Shown: in pieces, positions 25,629-34,710 of the stretch
Numbering within the stretch: the stretch's first letter is position 1
Layout: each line of letters starts with the position of its first letter
Origin: [Collinsella] massiliensis
GTDB lineage: Bacteria > Actinomycetota > Coriobacteriia > Coriobacteriales > Coriobacteriaceae
Direction of reading: 5' to 3'
DNA length: 50,845 bases
NCBI GenBank assembly: GCA_000333815.1
Contig: CAPI01000011.1
Location: 1-50,845, forward strand
Translations under genes and position numbers: made by a program
The notes under the pieces: model-generated
What the model saw: the letters and a program-made list of their open reading frames with translations, nothing else
What the model was told of the DNA's origin: nothing
Databases searched by the model: none

Positions 25629-27707
25629 TCATCCACCTCCCCCGACGATGCCCACCACATCCCCCACGCGCACCGTGAGCGGGATCGTGACCCCTCCCGG
25701 CAAGGGAATCTCCGCGATGGTGATGGTCGTATCGAGCAGGCGCTCGCCCACGTCGTATTCGAGCGCCTCGAGGAGCGCCGCCGGATCCGTGCTGCCCACG
25801 GGCAGCGACCGCAGCAGCTCCTGTGCATCGGAGAGCCCGGGAACATCGGCATGGGCGAGCACGTTGGCACTATCGGTTAGCACGGGCTTCATCGAGCTCA
25901 GGTCGACGGGCTCGAACCCCAGGGCGCTCACCGCGCCGTCGATGCGATTCCCCATCCAGGTCGCGAGCGGGCCCAGGCCGAGCATCGAAAGCCCTCCGAG
26001 CAGGTCGTCCATGAGTTGCGAGAGCCCCTCGGCCACATCGCCGTACGCGATGAGCAGCTTTCCCCACAGCCCCATCACGTCGTCGATGAGCCCCACGGCA
26101 CCGCCCCCGCCCGTCCGCGATGAGAGCGACGAGAAGAACGAGGCGAGGACGTTGCTCTCATCGGTCGCCTCGTCGGGCGCGAGCACCGCCGCGGAGATGG
26201 CGCCGCGCATCTCGCCCTCCGGCTGGGCGGCGAAGGAGGTCGAGAGTTCCTCGGGCGCTTCCGTCGCGTTTGAGACCACCACCGCGACCACGCCGCATCT
26301 CCCCGGCGGCGCGATATGCGGCCGGTGGGCGGCAAGCGTCTCGAGCGCCGCATCGAAGGCATCGGCCGCGTCTTCGCTCGCGCCGCGTGCTTCGCGCTCG
26401 AGTTCGATCTCCCGCCCGCGGCACGCGGCGTAGTCCTCGAGCGCGAGCGTGAACTCCCGGAGGTGGCATTCGTATCCGTTGTCGATGGATGTGGAGGCAG
26501 CGGGAACCCTGCCCACGTCGCCGATGCCGAACGCGCAGGTCGGGCACTCCTTGATGCGCCCTGCCTCTGCGTCCGCGAGCGACCCCATGCCGGCAGACGC
26601 CCCGGTCGCGCCCGGGCATTCCAGGGAGTAGTGAAGCGTCCTTCCCCTCGATTCCTGGGTCGTCGGCCACTCGGCATCGGTATAGAGCGTCGTGTTCCGC
26701 GCCTCATCGGTGTTCTTCGGAAGCAGCGGGACCGAGATGGTCACGCCGGTTTCTGTCTCGATCACCGCCGCCGTGGCGAACTGCTCGGACGCATATGCGT
26801 AGAACGCCTTGCGGGCAGCGGAATCCGCCGCCGCCTCGACGCCGCTCCCCTCGGGAGCCTCATGCGCGTAGCGCCACGCGTAGTACGCGCGCGTGCGGTC
26901 GAGCGCGACGTTCGGATCCCAGGTCAAGCTCGAGGCGTAATCGGGGTTTTCGGCCGCCGAGATGCCGGACAGGCTGCCCGCGCGCTCCTGCATGTTGCGA
27001 CCATCCCTTCCGCAGTCGGCGAGCCAGGCCGCCTCCTTCGCGCGCGCGGTCTCCTCCTGCGCCTCGGTGAGCTCGTCTGCCGCCACCTCGAGCTCGCCCG
27101 AGGTCGCCTCGAGTTCATCGGTCGCGACCTCGTTGCCCTCGAGCGCAGGGAACTCCGAGGCGGAAGCGGTGGGGACAGCGAGCGCCGTCCCTGTGTATGT
27201 GGTCGCCTCACCCGACTGCGCGGAGCACGTGCGCGTTCCGTTCGCCGCCACGAGAAACGGCAGGGACGATTCGAGCGTCTGCAGGCCGCGCGAGGCGGAT
27301 GCCGCGAAGTCGTTCCGCGCATCGAGCATGCGAATCCCCGCGTCGATCGTCTGCGGCGCGAGCGCGTTGGCCCCGGGGATGAGGAGGCCAACGAGGCCGA
27401 CGCCCGTCACGCAGATCCCCGCCAGCCCCATGCTGAGCACCGCGGCGTCGAGCACCGTTGCCGTCGTATGGTACGACGAGACCACGTTCGCGCCCGCGAG
27501 CGCCGTCGCGTCGGCGCTCACCTGGACATCTCCTGAACGCGACATGCTCCAGATGCCGCTCGCGACCGCGAACAGCAGCGACAGCGTCACGAGGATCGAC
27601 ACGGCGGCCGCCAGGCTCGTGTACGCCCCCTCCTCGATGAACAGGTCAATCCCACCGCGCAATCCATGCCTCGTAGTCCCCCTCGAGCCATTCCGGTCTG
27701 CCTGCAT
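25629..27707 (-). CDS. TadG-like pilus assembly protein
   Basis: 692 aa. One N-terminal membrane segment (about 31-51, SLAAAVSILVTLSLLFAVAS) precedes MSRSGDVQVSADATALAGAN. That motif is typical of the TadG/DUF2134 N-terminal domain, where protein is held outside the membrane. The rest is a long extracellular region with an acidic, Glu/Ala-rich helical part (about 190-235) and four clustered cysteines (LECPG, IKECPTC). A Gly-rich C-terminus follows. The start overlaps the preceding TadE-like gene by 62 nt but has GGAGG six bases upstream. An internal TTG would avoid the overlap. It probably helps anchor or assemble the Flp pilus. Confidence 0.75.
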   Translation of the reverse strand: MQADRNGSRGTTRHGLRGGIDLFIEEGAYTSLAAAVSILVTLSLLFAVASGIWSMSRSGDVQVSADATALAGANVVSSYHTTATVLDAAVLSMGLAGICVTGVGLVGLLIPGANALAPQTIDAGIRMLDARNDFAASASRGLQTLESSLPFLVAANGTRTCSAQSGEATTYTGTALAVPTASASEFPALEGNEVATDELEATSGELEVAADELTEAQEETARAKEAAWLADCGRDGRNMQERAGSLSGISAAENPDYASSLTWDPNVALDRTRAYYAWRYAHEAPEGSGVEAAADSAARKAFYAYASEQFATAAVIETETGVTISVPLLPKNTDEARNTTLYTDAEWPTTQESRGRTLHYSLECPGATGASAGMGSLADAEAGRIKECPTCAFGIGDVGRVPAASTSIDNGYECHLREFTLALEDYAACRGREIELEREARGASEDAADAFDAALETLAAHRPHIAPPGRCGVVAVVVSNATEAPEELSTSFAAQPEGEMRGAISAAVLAPDEATDESNVLASFFSSLSSRTGGGGAVGLIDDVMGLWGKLLIAYGDVAEGLSQLMDDLLGGLSMLGLGPLATWMGNRIDGAVSALGFEPVDLSSMKPVLTDSANVLAHADVPGLSDAQELLRSLPVGSTDPAALLEALEYDVGERLLDTTITIAEIPLPGGVTIPLTVRVGDVVGIVGGGG

Positions 27708-28143
27708 AGCTCACCTCCACGCGCATCTCGACATCCCCCCATCCGTTCGTCTCCCCCAGCGCGCCCGCGAACGCCCCGAGGACGGGCAGCGGGGTGACCG
27801 CGCCCGAAATCGCCACGCTCACCCGCCCCTCGCCCGCATCGGATGCGCTCAGCTCGATGTCCCACGCCTGCGAACCTCCCGCGTGGAAGATCGAGAGGTC
27901 GGGGACGGCCGCGAGGCGCCGCAGCGCGAACGCTTCGCAGCCATCCTGCGTCTCGTCGCCCGCGGTGATCATGAGCCGCGCCGTCTCGCTCGCCGCCGCC
28001 TCCATCACCGAGCGCGTGTGCAGCATGCACAGCGGCTGCAAGGCGAGCAGGAGCACCGTGAGGAACGCCGGGAGCAGCAGGGCGGCCTCGACCGTCGCCT
28101 GCGCCCGGTCCTCGCGCGCGAGCGCACCCATCATTCGCGTCAT
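27646..28143 (-). CDS. TadE-like pseudopilin 2
   Basis: 165 aa from the ATG at 28143, with AGGGGGG eight bases upstream. LAREDRAQATVEAALLLPAF and the following helix match the TadE leader. The C-terminal domain is small and beta-rich (VSVAISGAVTPLPVLGAF). Neighbours on both sides carry the same RAQAT(V/L)E motif. Probably a minor pilin or pilus-base protein. Confidence 0.82.
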   Translation of the reverse strand: MTRMMGALAREDRAQATVEAALLLPAFLTVLLLALQPLCMLHTRSVMEAAASETARLMITAGDETQDGCEAFALRRLAAVPDLSIFHAGGSQAWDIELSASDAGEGRVSVAISGAVTPLPVLGAFAGALGETNGWGDVEMRVEVSYAGRPEWLEGDYEAWIARWD

Positions 28144-28167
28144 ATCCCGCACCCCCCTCGCGCATGC

Positions 28168-28455
28168 TCAAAACAATGCGATATCGAGCACGCCCAACCC
28201 GTCGAGCGCATGCGAGCAGGCGTCCTCCACCAGCCGCGCGAGCACGCCCTGCTCCCCCGCGCGCCAGAGCAGGGCGACCCCGGAGATGAGCGCCATGAGC
28301 GCGAACAGGGTCAGGGCATATTCGAGCGTCGCCTGGGCGCGTTCCTCCCGCGCGAGGTGTCGCAGAGCGCTCACGGTTCGTGCCGACGCTCCCCCGTGGA
28401 CACGCCGCGCGGCCATGCCCCCCAGCACGCGTTGCGCACATGCACGCATACGCAT
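28168..28455 (-). CDS. TadE-like small pseudopilin 1
   Basis: 95 aa if started at the ATG at 28455; two nearby ATG codons (28455 and 28449) share one AAGGAGG site. The basic N-terminus precedes LAREERAQATLEYALTLFAL, closely resembling both Flp (GQGTTEYA) and TadE proteins. About 40 residues follow the helix. Its size puts it between Flp and TadE. It may be a second pilin or a minor subunit. Confidence 0.78.
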   Translation of the reverse strand: MRMRACAQRVLGGMAARRVHGGASARTVSALRHLAREERAQATLEYALTLFALMALISGVALLWRAGEQGVLARLVEDACSHALDGLGVLDIALF

Positions 28456-28474
28456 CAACCTCCTTGCTTGCACC

Positions 28475-29134
28475 TCATCGCGAGCCCGTGTCCTCCGGGG
28501 CAGACGATGCGCTCATGCGCGCGATCCGCGCCGTCGACGAGGCATCTCCTTCCTCGGCTGCCACGACGATGACGTCGACCCACCCCTCCGCGTTGAGAAC
28601 GATGCCGCCCCATGCGTTGCCCTTCAAATCCAGGTAGCCGCTTGTCATGAGCTGGCACCCAGCCGTGTCGCGGTACGTGCGGAGCACGTCGGCGGCGAGC
28701 TCGTCGATGGGCTCATCGGCCGTCCACATACACGATGCCTCTCCCTGCGCATCCGCCGCCGCGGAGCGCTCGAGCACGCTCAAGAACGTACTCGCATCGA
28801 CCGGGGCGGCATCCGATTCATCTGCGAGCTCATCGCCCGCCGCGGCATCGCTTCCCGCTTCCCGATCACCCTTTGGCTCGGCCGCATCACCCGACGCGTC
28901 GGAGCCCTCCGCAGCACGGGACGAGCCCGCCTTCGCCTGCGGGGTCGGCTCAGCCTGATCGGAGGCAAGCCCGCCGGTCGCCCCGGTAATATACCCCGCG
29001 CCCAGCACGAGTGCGCACAACGCCGCGAGCACGCAGAACATGGGGGCGAGCCAGCGCCCGCGCAGGCGATCCCGCCCCCGAGCCGCCTTTGAGGCGGCCG
29101 GCTCGCCCGCCCCGCGCGCGGCGCCATCCGTCAC
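28475..29134 (-). CDS. Single-pass membrane protein of unknown function in the Tad operon
   Basis: About 219 aa. A basic cytoplasmic N-terminus (~30 residues) is followed by one membrane helix (LAPMFCVLAALCALVLGAGY). Then comes an acidic Ser/Ala/Asp/Glu linker of about 55 residues and a compact C-terminal domain (STFLSVLERS...NAWGGIVLNAEGWVDVIVV). No known family recognised. The GTG at 29134 gives a GTGA overlap with the flp stop. An ATG at 29167 inside flp has AAGGTG upstream and would add 11 residues. Operon position suggests a pilus accessory role. Confidence 0.7.
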   Translation of the reverse strand: MTDGAARGAGEPAASKAARGRDRLRGRWLAPMFCVLAALCALVLGAGYITGATGGLASDQAEPTPQAKAGSSRAAEGSDASGDAAEPKGDREAGSDAAAGDELADESDAAPVDASTFLSVLERSAAADAQGEASCMWTADEPIDELAADVLRTYRDTAGCQLMTSGYLDLKGNAWGGIVLNAEGWVDVIVVAAEEGDASSTARIARMSASSAPEDTGSR

Positions 29135-29358
29135 AGGCTGTTGATGCCGCTTGAGATGGCGTTCCATAGCTCGCTCACCTTGTCGCGGAAGGCGATGATC
29201 GCCAGGATCGCGATGACCACGAGCACGCCCACGAGGATCGCATACTCGGTCGTCCCCTGGCCGCTTTCCTCCTGAGCAAGCGAACGCATCCTGCGCAATC
29301 CGCGAGACGCCCCGCAGGCCACCTTGCTACCGAACCCGTGCAGTACCCGTTTCTCCAT
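29131..29358 (-). CDS. flp: Flp-family major pilin
   Basis: 75 aa. A 33-residue basic leader ends at Gly, then QGTTEYAILVGVLVVIAILA. That is the Flp hallmark of cleavage after Gly, Glu-Tyr at +5/+6 and a single hydrophobic helix. It is followed by a short tail (FRDKVSELWNAISSGINSL). GGAGG lies five bases before the ATG. It would be cleaved by a TadV-type prepilin peptidase, which is not encoded in this window, and polymerised by TadABC. It lies between tadC (10 nt) and the unknown membrane protein, which overlaps it. Confidence 0.93.
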   Translation of the reverse strand: MEKRVLHGFGSKVACGASRGLRRMRSLAQEESGQGTTEYAILVGVLVVIAILAIIAFRDKVSELWNAISSGINSL

Positions 29359-29368
29359 ACGAACCTCC

Positions 29369-30001
29369 TTACACCATGCCGCTCGCCGCGAGCAGCGGAC
29401 CCACGATGGAAAGCAACAGCGCCGGCAGGATGAGCGTCCCGGTCGGGATGAGCAGCTTGACGGGTGCGCGCTCGATCTCGCGCTCGACGTGCGCCCGGTG
29501 CGCCGCCCGTATCTCGCGCCCCTGCGCGGCAAGCGTCTCGGACAGTGGCGAGCCCAGGCTGAGTGCCTGGTCGACCGCGATGCCGAACGACTCCAGCGAC
29601 CGCTCGCCGAGGTCGCGCGCCACGCGTTCCAGCTCCTCCCCGCGCGTCGCGATGCCCATCTGCCACGACAGGCGAGCCCGCTCCATGCGCTTGGCAAGCG
29701 CGCTGGAGCGATGGGCGCAGAAGAGCTCCAGGGCGGCATCGAACGACAGCCCGGCGGAGAGCCCGAGGCGCACGACATCGATCATCTCCGCGATCTGGCC
29801 AAGCGTTGCCTCCTGCGCCGCCCTCGCGCGGCGCGGCCTCATGCGAGCGCGCATCGAGCGCCGTATATGCGCAAACGTGCGTTCCGCGCCCACGAGGCCG
29901 CGGCGCAGCATCGAGGCCGCCCACGCGCGATCGGCCGCGCCGAAACCCGTCAGCAGCCAGCAGAGCCATGCCGAGAGCACCCCGGCAACCACCACACCCA
30001 T
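29369..30001 (-). CDS. tadC: Tad inner-membrane platform protein TadC
   Basis: 210 aa type II secretion F-domain protein. The motif EMIDVVRLGLSAGLSFDAALE and SLGSPLSETLAAQGREIRAAHR mark the F-domain. Hydrophobic segments lie near 1-22 and at the C-terminus (VKLLIPTGTLILPALLLSIV). With TadB it forms the membrane platform moved by the TadA ATPase. It follows tadB by 6 nt. Confidence 0.9.
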   Translation of the reverse strand: MGVVVAGVLSAWLCWLLTGFGAADRAWAASMLRRGLVGAERTFAHIRRSMRARMRPRRARAAQEATLGQIAEMIDVVRLGLSAGLSFDAALELFCAHRSSALAKRMERARLSWQMGIATRGEELERVARDLGERSLESFGIAVDQALSLGSPLSETLAAQGREIRAAHRAHVEREIERAPVKLLIPTGTLILPALLLSIVGPLLAASGMV

Positions 30002-30007
30002 TCCGCA

Positions 30008-31063
30008 TCACCCCACATCGATGCGCATGATGCGCCGGATGATGACCCATGCGCAGGCATCGAGCACCAGCGCCACGGCCACGCAGCCCGCGCCGACCGG
30101 CGTGGCGAGACCGTTTCGAAAGTCAACCGAAACCGCTGCGAGCGCGCCGACCATGGCGATGGGCATCAAAGCGACGAGTCGGGCCGACATGCGCGCCTGG
30201 GATGTCTTCACGTCCAGCTGGCGCATGAGGGCGATGCGCTCACCCGCCATCTCCGCCGCCTCCGCCAAAAGTTCCCGGAGCGGTGCCCCGGTGCGCTGCG
30301 AGACCTTGAGGGCGAGCGATACGAGCCCGAGACCCGGGGCGGGAAGGCGAGCAAGCAGGTCGTCCAGGGCATCGGATGCGGAGATGCCGCAGTCAACGGC
30401 GCATGCCACGCGGAGAAACTCGCCGCGAACCGGCTCCTCGGCATGGCTCCCCACGAAGCGCATGCCCTGCGCGAGCGTATGGCCCGAGCCGAGCGCGATC
30501 GCGAGGGCTGCGAACGCCTCGGGCATCGCCGACGCGATGCGCTGGCGCTCCTCGCGCGCCCGCCGCGCCGCGCGCACCACCAGGACGATGGCGATAGCAG
30601 CAGCGCCCGCGGCAAACCCGATGACGCCGCCCAGCGCGAGCACGCCCGCCATGCCGCCCAGACAGAGCGCGGCGACGAGCATGCCCCGCTGCAGTTCCGT
30701 CTCAGCCCGGGTATGCAGGGACAACGGCGGAGCATCCGCCGCTTCCACCGCGTCGTCCGCCGGGCACGCCTTCGCCGTGCCGCGCGGCGCTTCCGCCCCG
30801 AGCACGCGCATCGCCCGCGCATACGCCTTCGTCCGCGCGAGCTCGGCGCAGCACGCGCGCATCACAGCGGTGTCGCACACGCACGCGGGAACCGCCGCAC
30901 CCAGGCGGCGAAGCGCGGATCGCACGGCATCGCCCGCCCCGCGCGAACACGCCGCGGACCCGATGCCGCTGCCAACGCCCCGTCGCACGCCCGTTCCGCC
31001 CAAGGCGCCATACACGCCCGCCGCCGCGAGCGCGGCCGTCATCATGGGCACATAGTCCGCCAT
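30008..31063 (-). CDS. tadB: Tad inner-membrane platform protein TadB
   Basis: 351 aa from the ATG at 31063, with GGAGG upstream; a longer open frame reaching 31141 is not supported. An N-terminal helix (YVPMMTAALAAAGVYGAL) and a soluble part with four or five Cys (about 60-95) precede a helical hairpin (about 128-165). The F-domain (MPEAFAALAIALGSGHTLAQGM...SQRTGAPLRELLAEAA) and two C-terminal helices follow. It overlaps tadA by 22 nt, so translation is coupled. Confidence 0.9.
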   Translation of the reverse strand: MADYVPMMTAALAAAGVYGALGGTGVRRGVGSGIGSAACSRGAGDAVRSALRRLGAAVPACVCDTAVMRACCAELARTKAYARAMRVLGAEAPRGTAKACPADDAVEAADAPPLSLHTRAETELQRGMLVAALCLGGMAGVLALGGVIGFAAGAAAIAIVLVVRAARRAREERQRIASAMPEAFAALAIALGSGHTLAQGMRFVGSHAEEPVRGEFLRVACAVDCGISASDALDDLLARLPAPGLGLVSLALKVSQRTGAPLRELLAEAAEMAGERIALMRQLDVKTSQARMSARLVALMPIAMVGALAAVSVDFRNGLATPVGAGCVAVALVLDACAWVIIRRIMRIDVG

Positions 31064-32373
31064 GCCTGCACCTCCTCGCTCGTGAGTGCGCCGGAACGAA
31101 GCCCTTCCTCGATGAACGGGGGTTCGCGCACGAGCTCCCACGTCCCCGTCGCGCGATCGAACGAAACGTACCGTTCCAGCTTCACGCCGCCGTGTTCCGC
31201 TCTGCTCACCCCGGAATACGACGACACGAATCGCCTGCCATCCGGGTGCCGTTCCGACATGACGATCCCGTCCAGCGCCATCGCCACCTGCTCTTCGATG
31301 AGTTCCGAGGGCAGGTTGATGCCGTAGCGCGCGAGCAGGACGAGACGCACGATCGCCTCATCCTCCGTCCCCGCATGCAGCGTCGTGAGTGACCCGTCGT
31401 GGCCGGTGTTCATGGCCTGGAGCATGTCGATGCACTCCGCGCCGCGCACCTCGCCCACCACGATGCGATCGGGCCGCATGCGGAGCGCGTTCGTCACCAA
31501 GTCGCGGATACTCACCGCGCCCTCGCCCTCGATGGACGCGGCGCGCGCCTCGAGCCGCACCACGTGCGGGTGCCGGGAGAACTTGAGCTCTGCGGAATCC
31601 TCGATGGTCACGATGCGCTCGCCGGTGGGTATCTCGCACGAGAGCGCGTTGAGCAGGGTCGTCTTGCCCGAACCCGTGCCGCCCGCGACGGCAAGATCCT
31701 GCCGCAGCGCGACGGCGCACGACAGCAGGCGCGCGTACCAATCGGGAAGCGAGCCGAGCCTGACGAGCTCCGCGAGCGAGCTGATGCGATCGGAGAACTT
31801 CCTGATAGTGAGCACGGGGCCGTCGATGGCCACGGGTGGAACCACCGCGTTGACGCGATACCCGCTCCGCAGGCGCGCGTTCACGATGGGGCTCCGCTCG
31901 TCGACGCGGCGCCCGAGCGGCGAGAGAATCCGATCGATGAGGATGCGGATCTGCTCGTCATCCTCGAACAGGGCGCCCAAGGGGTGCAGGGTGCCCTTGC
32001 GCTCGAAAAAGGCCGAGCCGCACCCATTCACCATGATCTCGCTCACCGATTCATCCTCGAGCAGCGCTTGGAGCGGCCCTAAGCCCACCACGTCGTCGAG
32101 CGCCTCGTTCACGATGAGCTCGCGCTCCCCGTCGTCCAGGTCTTCGCGCACCTGGGCGTTGAGCACGGCCTCGATCGCGGGGCGCAGCTCGCCGCGCGCC
32201 TGGTCCGCGTCCGTATCCGCCACGATGCGCGCGACCTCATCGAACCCGATGCGCTCCAGCGTCTCGCGCTTCACCGACCGCAGCGCCGCGCGATGCGCTG
32301 TGGAGCGCGCACCATCGCGCTTCCGGGGCCGTCCCGCTGCCCGAACGACCTGCGCGCGCTGCAAAACGCTCAT
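31042..32373 (-). CDS. tadA: Tad pilus assembly ATPase TadA (CpaF)
   Basis: 443 aa secretion ATPase. The N-terminal domain includes GLGPLQALLEDESVSEIMVN. Walker A is GGTGSGKT (231-238), followed by the Asp box (IEDSAELKF), Walker B (RPDRIVVGEVRGAE) and His box (GHDGSLTTLHA). It powers pilin assembly from the cytoplasmic side. The start overlaps the tadZ stop (ATGA), and the end overlaps tadB. Confidence 0.95.
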   Translation of the reverse strand: MSVLQRAQVVRAAGRPRKRDGARSTAHRAALRSVKRETLERIGFDEVARIVADTDADQARGELRPAIEAVLNAQVREDLDDGERELIVNEALDDVVGLGPLQALLEDESVSEIMVNGCGSAFFERKGTLHPLGALFEDDEQIRILIDRILSPLGRRVDERSPIVNARLRSGYRVNAVVPPVAIDGPVLTIRKFSDRISSLAELVRLGSLPDWYARLLSCAVALRQDLAVAGGTGSGKTTLLNALSCEIPTGERIVTIEDSAELKFSRHPHVVRLEARAASIEGEGAVSIRDLVTNALRMRPDRIVVGEVRGAECIDMLQAMNTGHDGSLTTLHAGTEDEAIVRLVLLARYGINLPSELIEEQVAMALDGIVMSERHPDGRRFVSSYSGVSRAEHGGVKLERYVSFDRATGTWELVREPPFIEEGLRSGALTSEEVQAWRTMCP

Positions 32374-33794
32374 GCCGCCTCACCCACGTTCTTCCATGGC
32401 AGGCGCAGCCGCTTGCGACCCGCATCCACGCCCCGCGCCTCGATGCGCAGCGCATCCTCCGGCAGCGTGCACCCCAGCTCGCGCAGGACGCGCACGGCAA
32501 GAACCTGCACGCTCTGGGCGAACGGGGTCTGCGCCCGCGCTGCCTCGTCCATATGACCGATCTCCGCGAGCCCCGCGAGGTCGCCGCCGCCATCCATGAC
32601 GCGCGCCTTCGAGCTCAGCGCCGCCGCCATCTCGATGCGCATGGCCATATCCTCTGGACATGAGCGCGCGCCGACTCGATTGACCACGCAGGTCATGCGC
32701 GTGCGCGGGAGGCCGAAGCGCCCCGCCAGGGAGATGGCGCGCTGCAGCGCGGGAGCCGTGCCCGTCGCGCCGTCGGCGACCATGAGGCACCGGTCGCACT
32801 GGGACACCGCTGCGGCGACCGCATCCGTCCACGTCGCCGAAGTATCGACGATCACGACGTCCGCCTCGGCCCGAAGCACCTCGAGCAAGACCTCGACCGG
32901 TTTCCCGAGCAGCTCCGCCCGCTCTGGTACGCCGATCGGCCCCCAGACCGTCAACCCGGGGGCGACGCGCATCGACGCGCGCACGATATCGGCCTCCGAA
33001 AGCGAGCCCGATGAAGCTGCCTGGACGATTCCCTCCAGGTCGCGGGGCTCTTCCACGCCCAGCATCCCGTAGGCATCGCCGAACATGAGGTCGAGGTCGA
33101 CGAGCGCGGCGCGCAGCCCCATGCGGGCCGCGTCGCACGCCATCGCCGTCGCGATCGTGGTCTTGCCCACGCCCCCGCGGCCGGAGGCGACGCACACGAC
33201 GGGCGCGCGATGCTTCGGCCGGTCGCGTTCCCACGGCGCCTTGGCACGCGGGCGCGGCTGATTGTCCGGCTCATCCAGGTCGTCCACGCCGTTCGGACGA
33301 CTCACGCCCTCTGAGGCGGCGACCCCCGGTACCGCCTGTGCACGCTGCGCCTCCTTCGGCACCGCAGCAGCCTCGCGGCCGTCCTCAACCTGCTTCTCCG
33401 AAGCGGCTCCTTCGTTGTCCCCAGCCTGTTTCTCCGCAGGCGCCTCCGCCGCACCCACGCGGCGAGCCTCCTCAAGCGGCACGACCTCATCGGCGCCCGC
33501 ATAGAACAGCGGGGCGATGCGCGCCGGATCGATCGCTTCCACGAGCGCCACAACGCGACCCGTGCCATCGGTTCGCACGATGCGCTCAACAAGCGCCGCA
33601 TGGGCTTCGATACCAAGGCCCCGCGCGAGCACCATCGTCCCCGCGACCTTGGCATCGAGCGCGCCCGCTATGCGCCCGAGCAGCTCGAGATCGTCGACGC
33701 GCAGCACGCATGCCCCGCGCTCCCGCAGCTCGATCTCCCGCTGCACGGCCGGGTACTCCTCGCAGGTGCAGTATGCGAACCATAACGGCTTCAT
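32370..33794 (-). CDS. tadZ: TadZ/CpaE-like ParA-MinD ATPase
   Basis: 474 aa. An N-terminal receiver-like domain (1-110) and a charged, low-complexity linker (about 110-195) precede a MinD/ParA ATPase domain. Its deviant Walker A is GRGGVGKT (205-212); AALVDLDLMFGD and VVIVDTSATW follow. TadZ proteins place the Tad machine in the cell. Overlaps by four bases with both rcpC upstream and tadA downstream (ATGA at each junction). Confidence 0.9.
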   Translation of the reverse strand: MKPLWFAYCTCEEYPAVQREIELRERGACVLRVDDLELLGRIAGALDAKVAGTMVLARGLGIEAHAALVERIVRTDGTGRVVALVEAIDPARIAPLFYAGADEVVPLEEARRVGAAEAPAEKQAGDNEGAASEKQVEDGREAAAVPKEAQRAQAVPGVAASEGVSRPNGVDDLDEPDNQPRPRAKAPWERDRPKHRAPVVCVASGRGGVGKTTIATAMACDAARMGLRAALVDLDLMFGDAYGMLGVEEPRDLEGIVQAASSGSLSEADIVRASMRVAPGLTVWGPIGVPERAELLGKPVEVLLEVLRAEADVVIVDTSATWTDAVAAAVSQCDRCLMVADGATGTAPALQRAISLAGRFGLPRTRMTCVVNRVGARSCPEDMAMRIEMAAALSSKARVMDGGGDLAGLAEIGHMDEAARAQTPFAQSVQVLAVRVLRELGCTLPEDALRIEARGVDAGRKRLRLPWKNVGEAA

Positions 33795-34612
33795 CGCGCA
33801 TCCCCTCCAAGTTCTGTGCTCGTGTCCTGCGCATCCGCTTCCGCATCGGGCGCCTCGTCCGTATCCTCGGGAGCTGCAGCCCCTTCCGAATCCTTTGCAT
33901 CCTCGGCCGCTGATGAGTCATTTGAACCCGTCCCCGATGACTCCGATGAGTCATTTGAACCCGTCCCCAATGACTCATCGACGCCGGAGCCGGGCGCGAC
34001 CAGGCTGACCGTCCCCTGTGCCACGGCCGCGAGCAGCTCAGACACGCGGTCGGGCTCCACGGCGAGCGTCACCCAGCTCAGGTCGCCGGATGCTCCGCCC
34101 GCCTGCTCGGCGCTCGTATCGATCACGGTCGCCCGGCATATCCGGTCCGCGAGCCCCGCGCCCGAAAGGTAGACATCGACGGCATCTCCCGACGCGACCG
34201 AACCCCCGACGGCATGCGCCGGGTCGACGGCAACCGATACCGCCACCGCGCCCTCGGGAACCTCGAGCCCACCCGTTCGCTCTTGGAAATACACCGGGCA
34301 GAGCACCGCGCGCTCGGGCACGCTGGAGCTCACGCGCTTTCCCACGACATCCTCGATCGACGTCGCCGCGCCCGCGGGCAGCAGCCCCGCGACCCAGTCC
34401 TCCATGCGCACATCGCCCTCGTCGAGCGTCTCGCCCGCCGCGATGTCGTGCGACGCCACGCACACGCTCACGACGTCCCCGCCGTAAGATGCGAGCAGGT
34501 CTTGGCGCTCGCGTTCCGCCTCGGCGCGTATGGACGAGCCGTACCACGAGACCAGCACGAGCACCAGGACTCCCGATACCGCGCTCAGCGCAAACCGAAC
34601 CCCACGCCTCAT
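33791..34612 (-). CDS. rcpC: RcpC/CpaB-like SAF-domain pilus assembly protein
   Basis: 273 aa from the ATG at 34612 (MRRGVRFALSAVSG), preceded by GGGGGTGG. There is one N-terminal membrane helix. The SAF domain (VVSVCVASHDIAAGETLDEG, about 46-110) and the CpaB/RcpC domain (GAVAVSVAVDPAHAVGGSVA) lie outside the membrane, perhaps binding the cell wall. The last ~55 residues are acidic and disordered. They contain the tandem repeat GTGSNDSSESS/GTGSNDSSAAE, which is the translated form of an intergenic repeat family. First gene of the Tad operon. No RcpA secretin gene is present, as expected for a monoderm. Confidence 0.85.
   Translation of the reverse strand: MRRGVRFALSAVSGVLVLVLVSWYGSSIRAEAERERQDLLASYGGDVVSVCVASHDIAAGETLDEGDVRMEDWVAGLLPAGAATSIEDVVGKRVSSSVPERAVLCPVYFQERTGGLEVPEGAVAVSVAVDPAHAVGGSVASGDAVDVYLSGAGLADRICRATVIDTSAEQAGGASGDLSWVTLAVEPDRVSELLAAVAQGTVSLVAPGSGVDESLGTGSNDSSESSGTGSNDSSAAEDAKDSEGAAAPEDTDEAPDAEADAQDTSTELGGDAR
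33912..33977. repeat. GGGACGGGTTC repeat locus 3, in frame within rcpC
   Basis: Two tandem 33-bp units (33912-33944 and 33945-33977) with core TTTGAACCCGTCCCC. The period is 11 codons, so the frame is kept. Same family as 3366-3514 and 13704-13803. Confidence 0.85.
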
Positions 34613-34710
34613 CGTCCACCCCCGTCCGTACGGCCCTGTCCGTAGCCCCATTGTCGGGAGCCACGCGGAGCTGCCGGGAGAGAACTTCAGAAAGTCCGTC
34701 ACGACCTTGC

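Noticed and set aside
33912-33977. CRISPR-like tandem repeats
   Set aside because: Only two contiguous 33-bp units with no spacers, in frame within rcpC. No cas genes are present.
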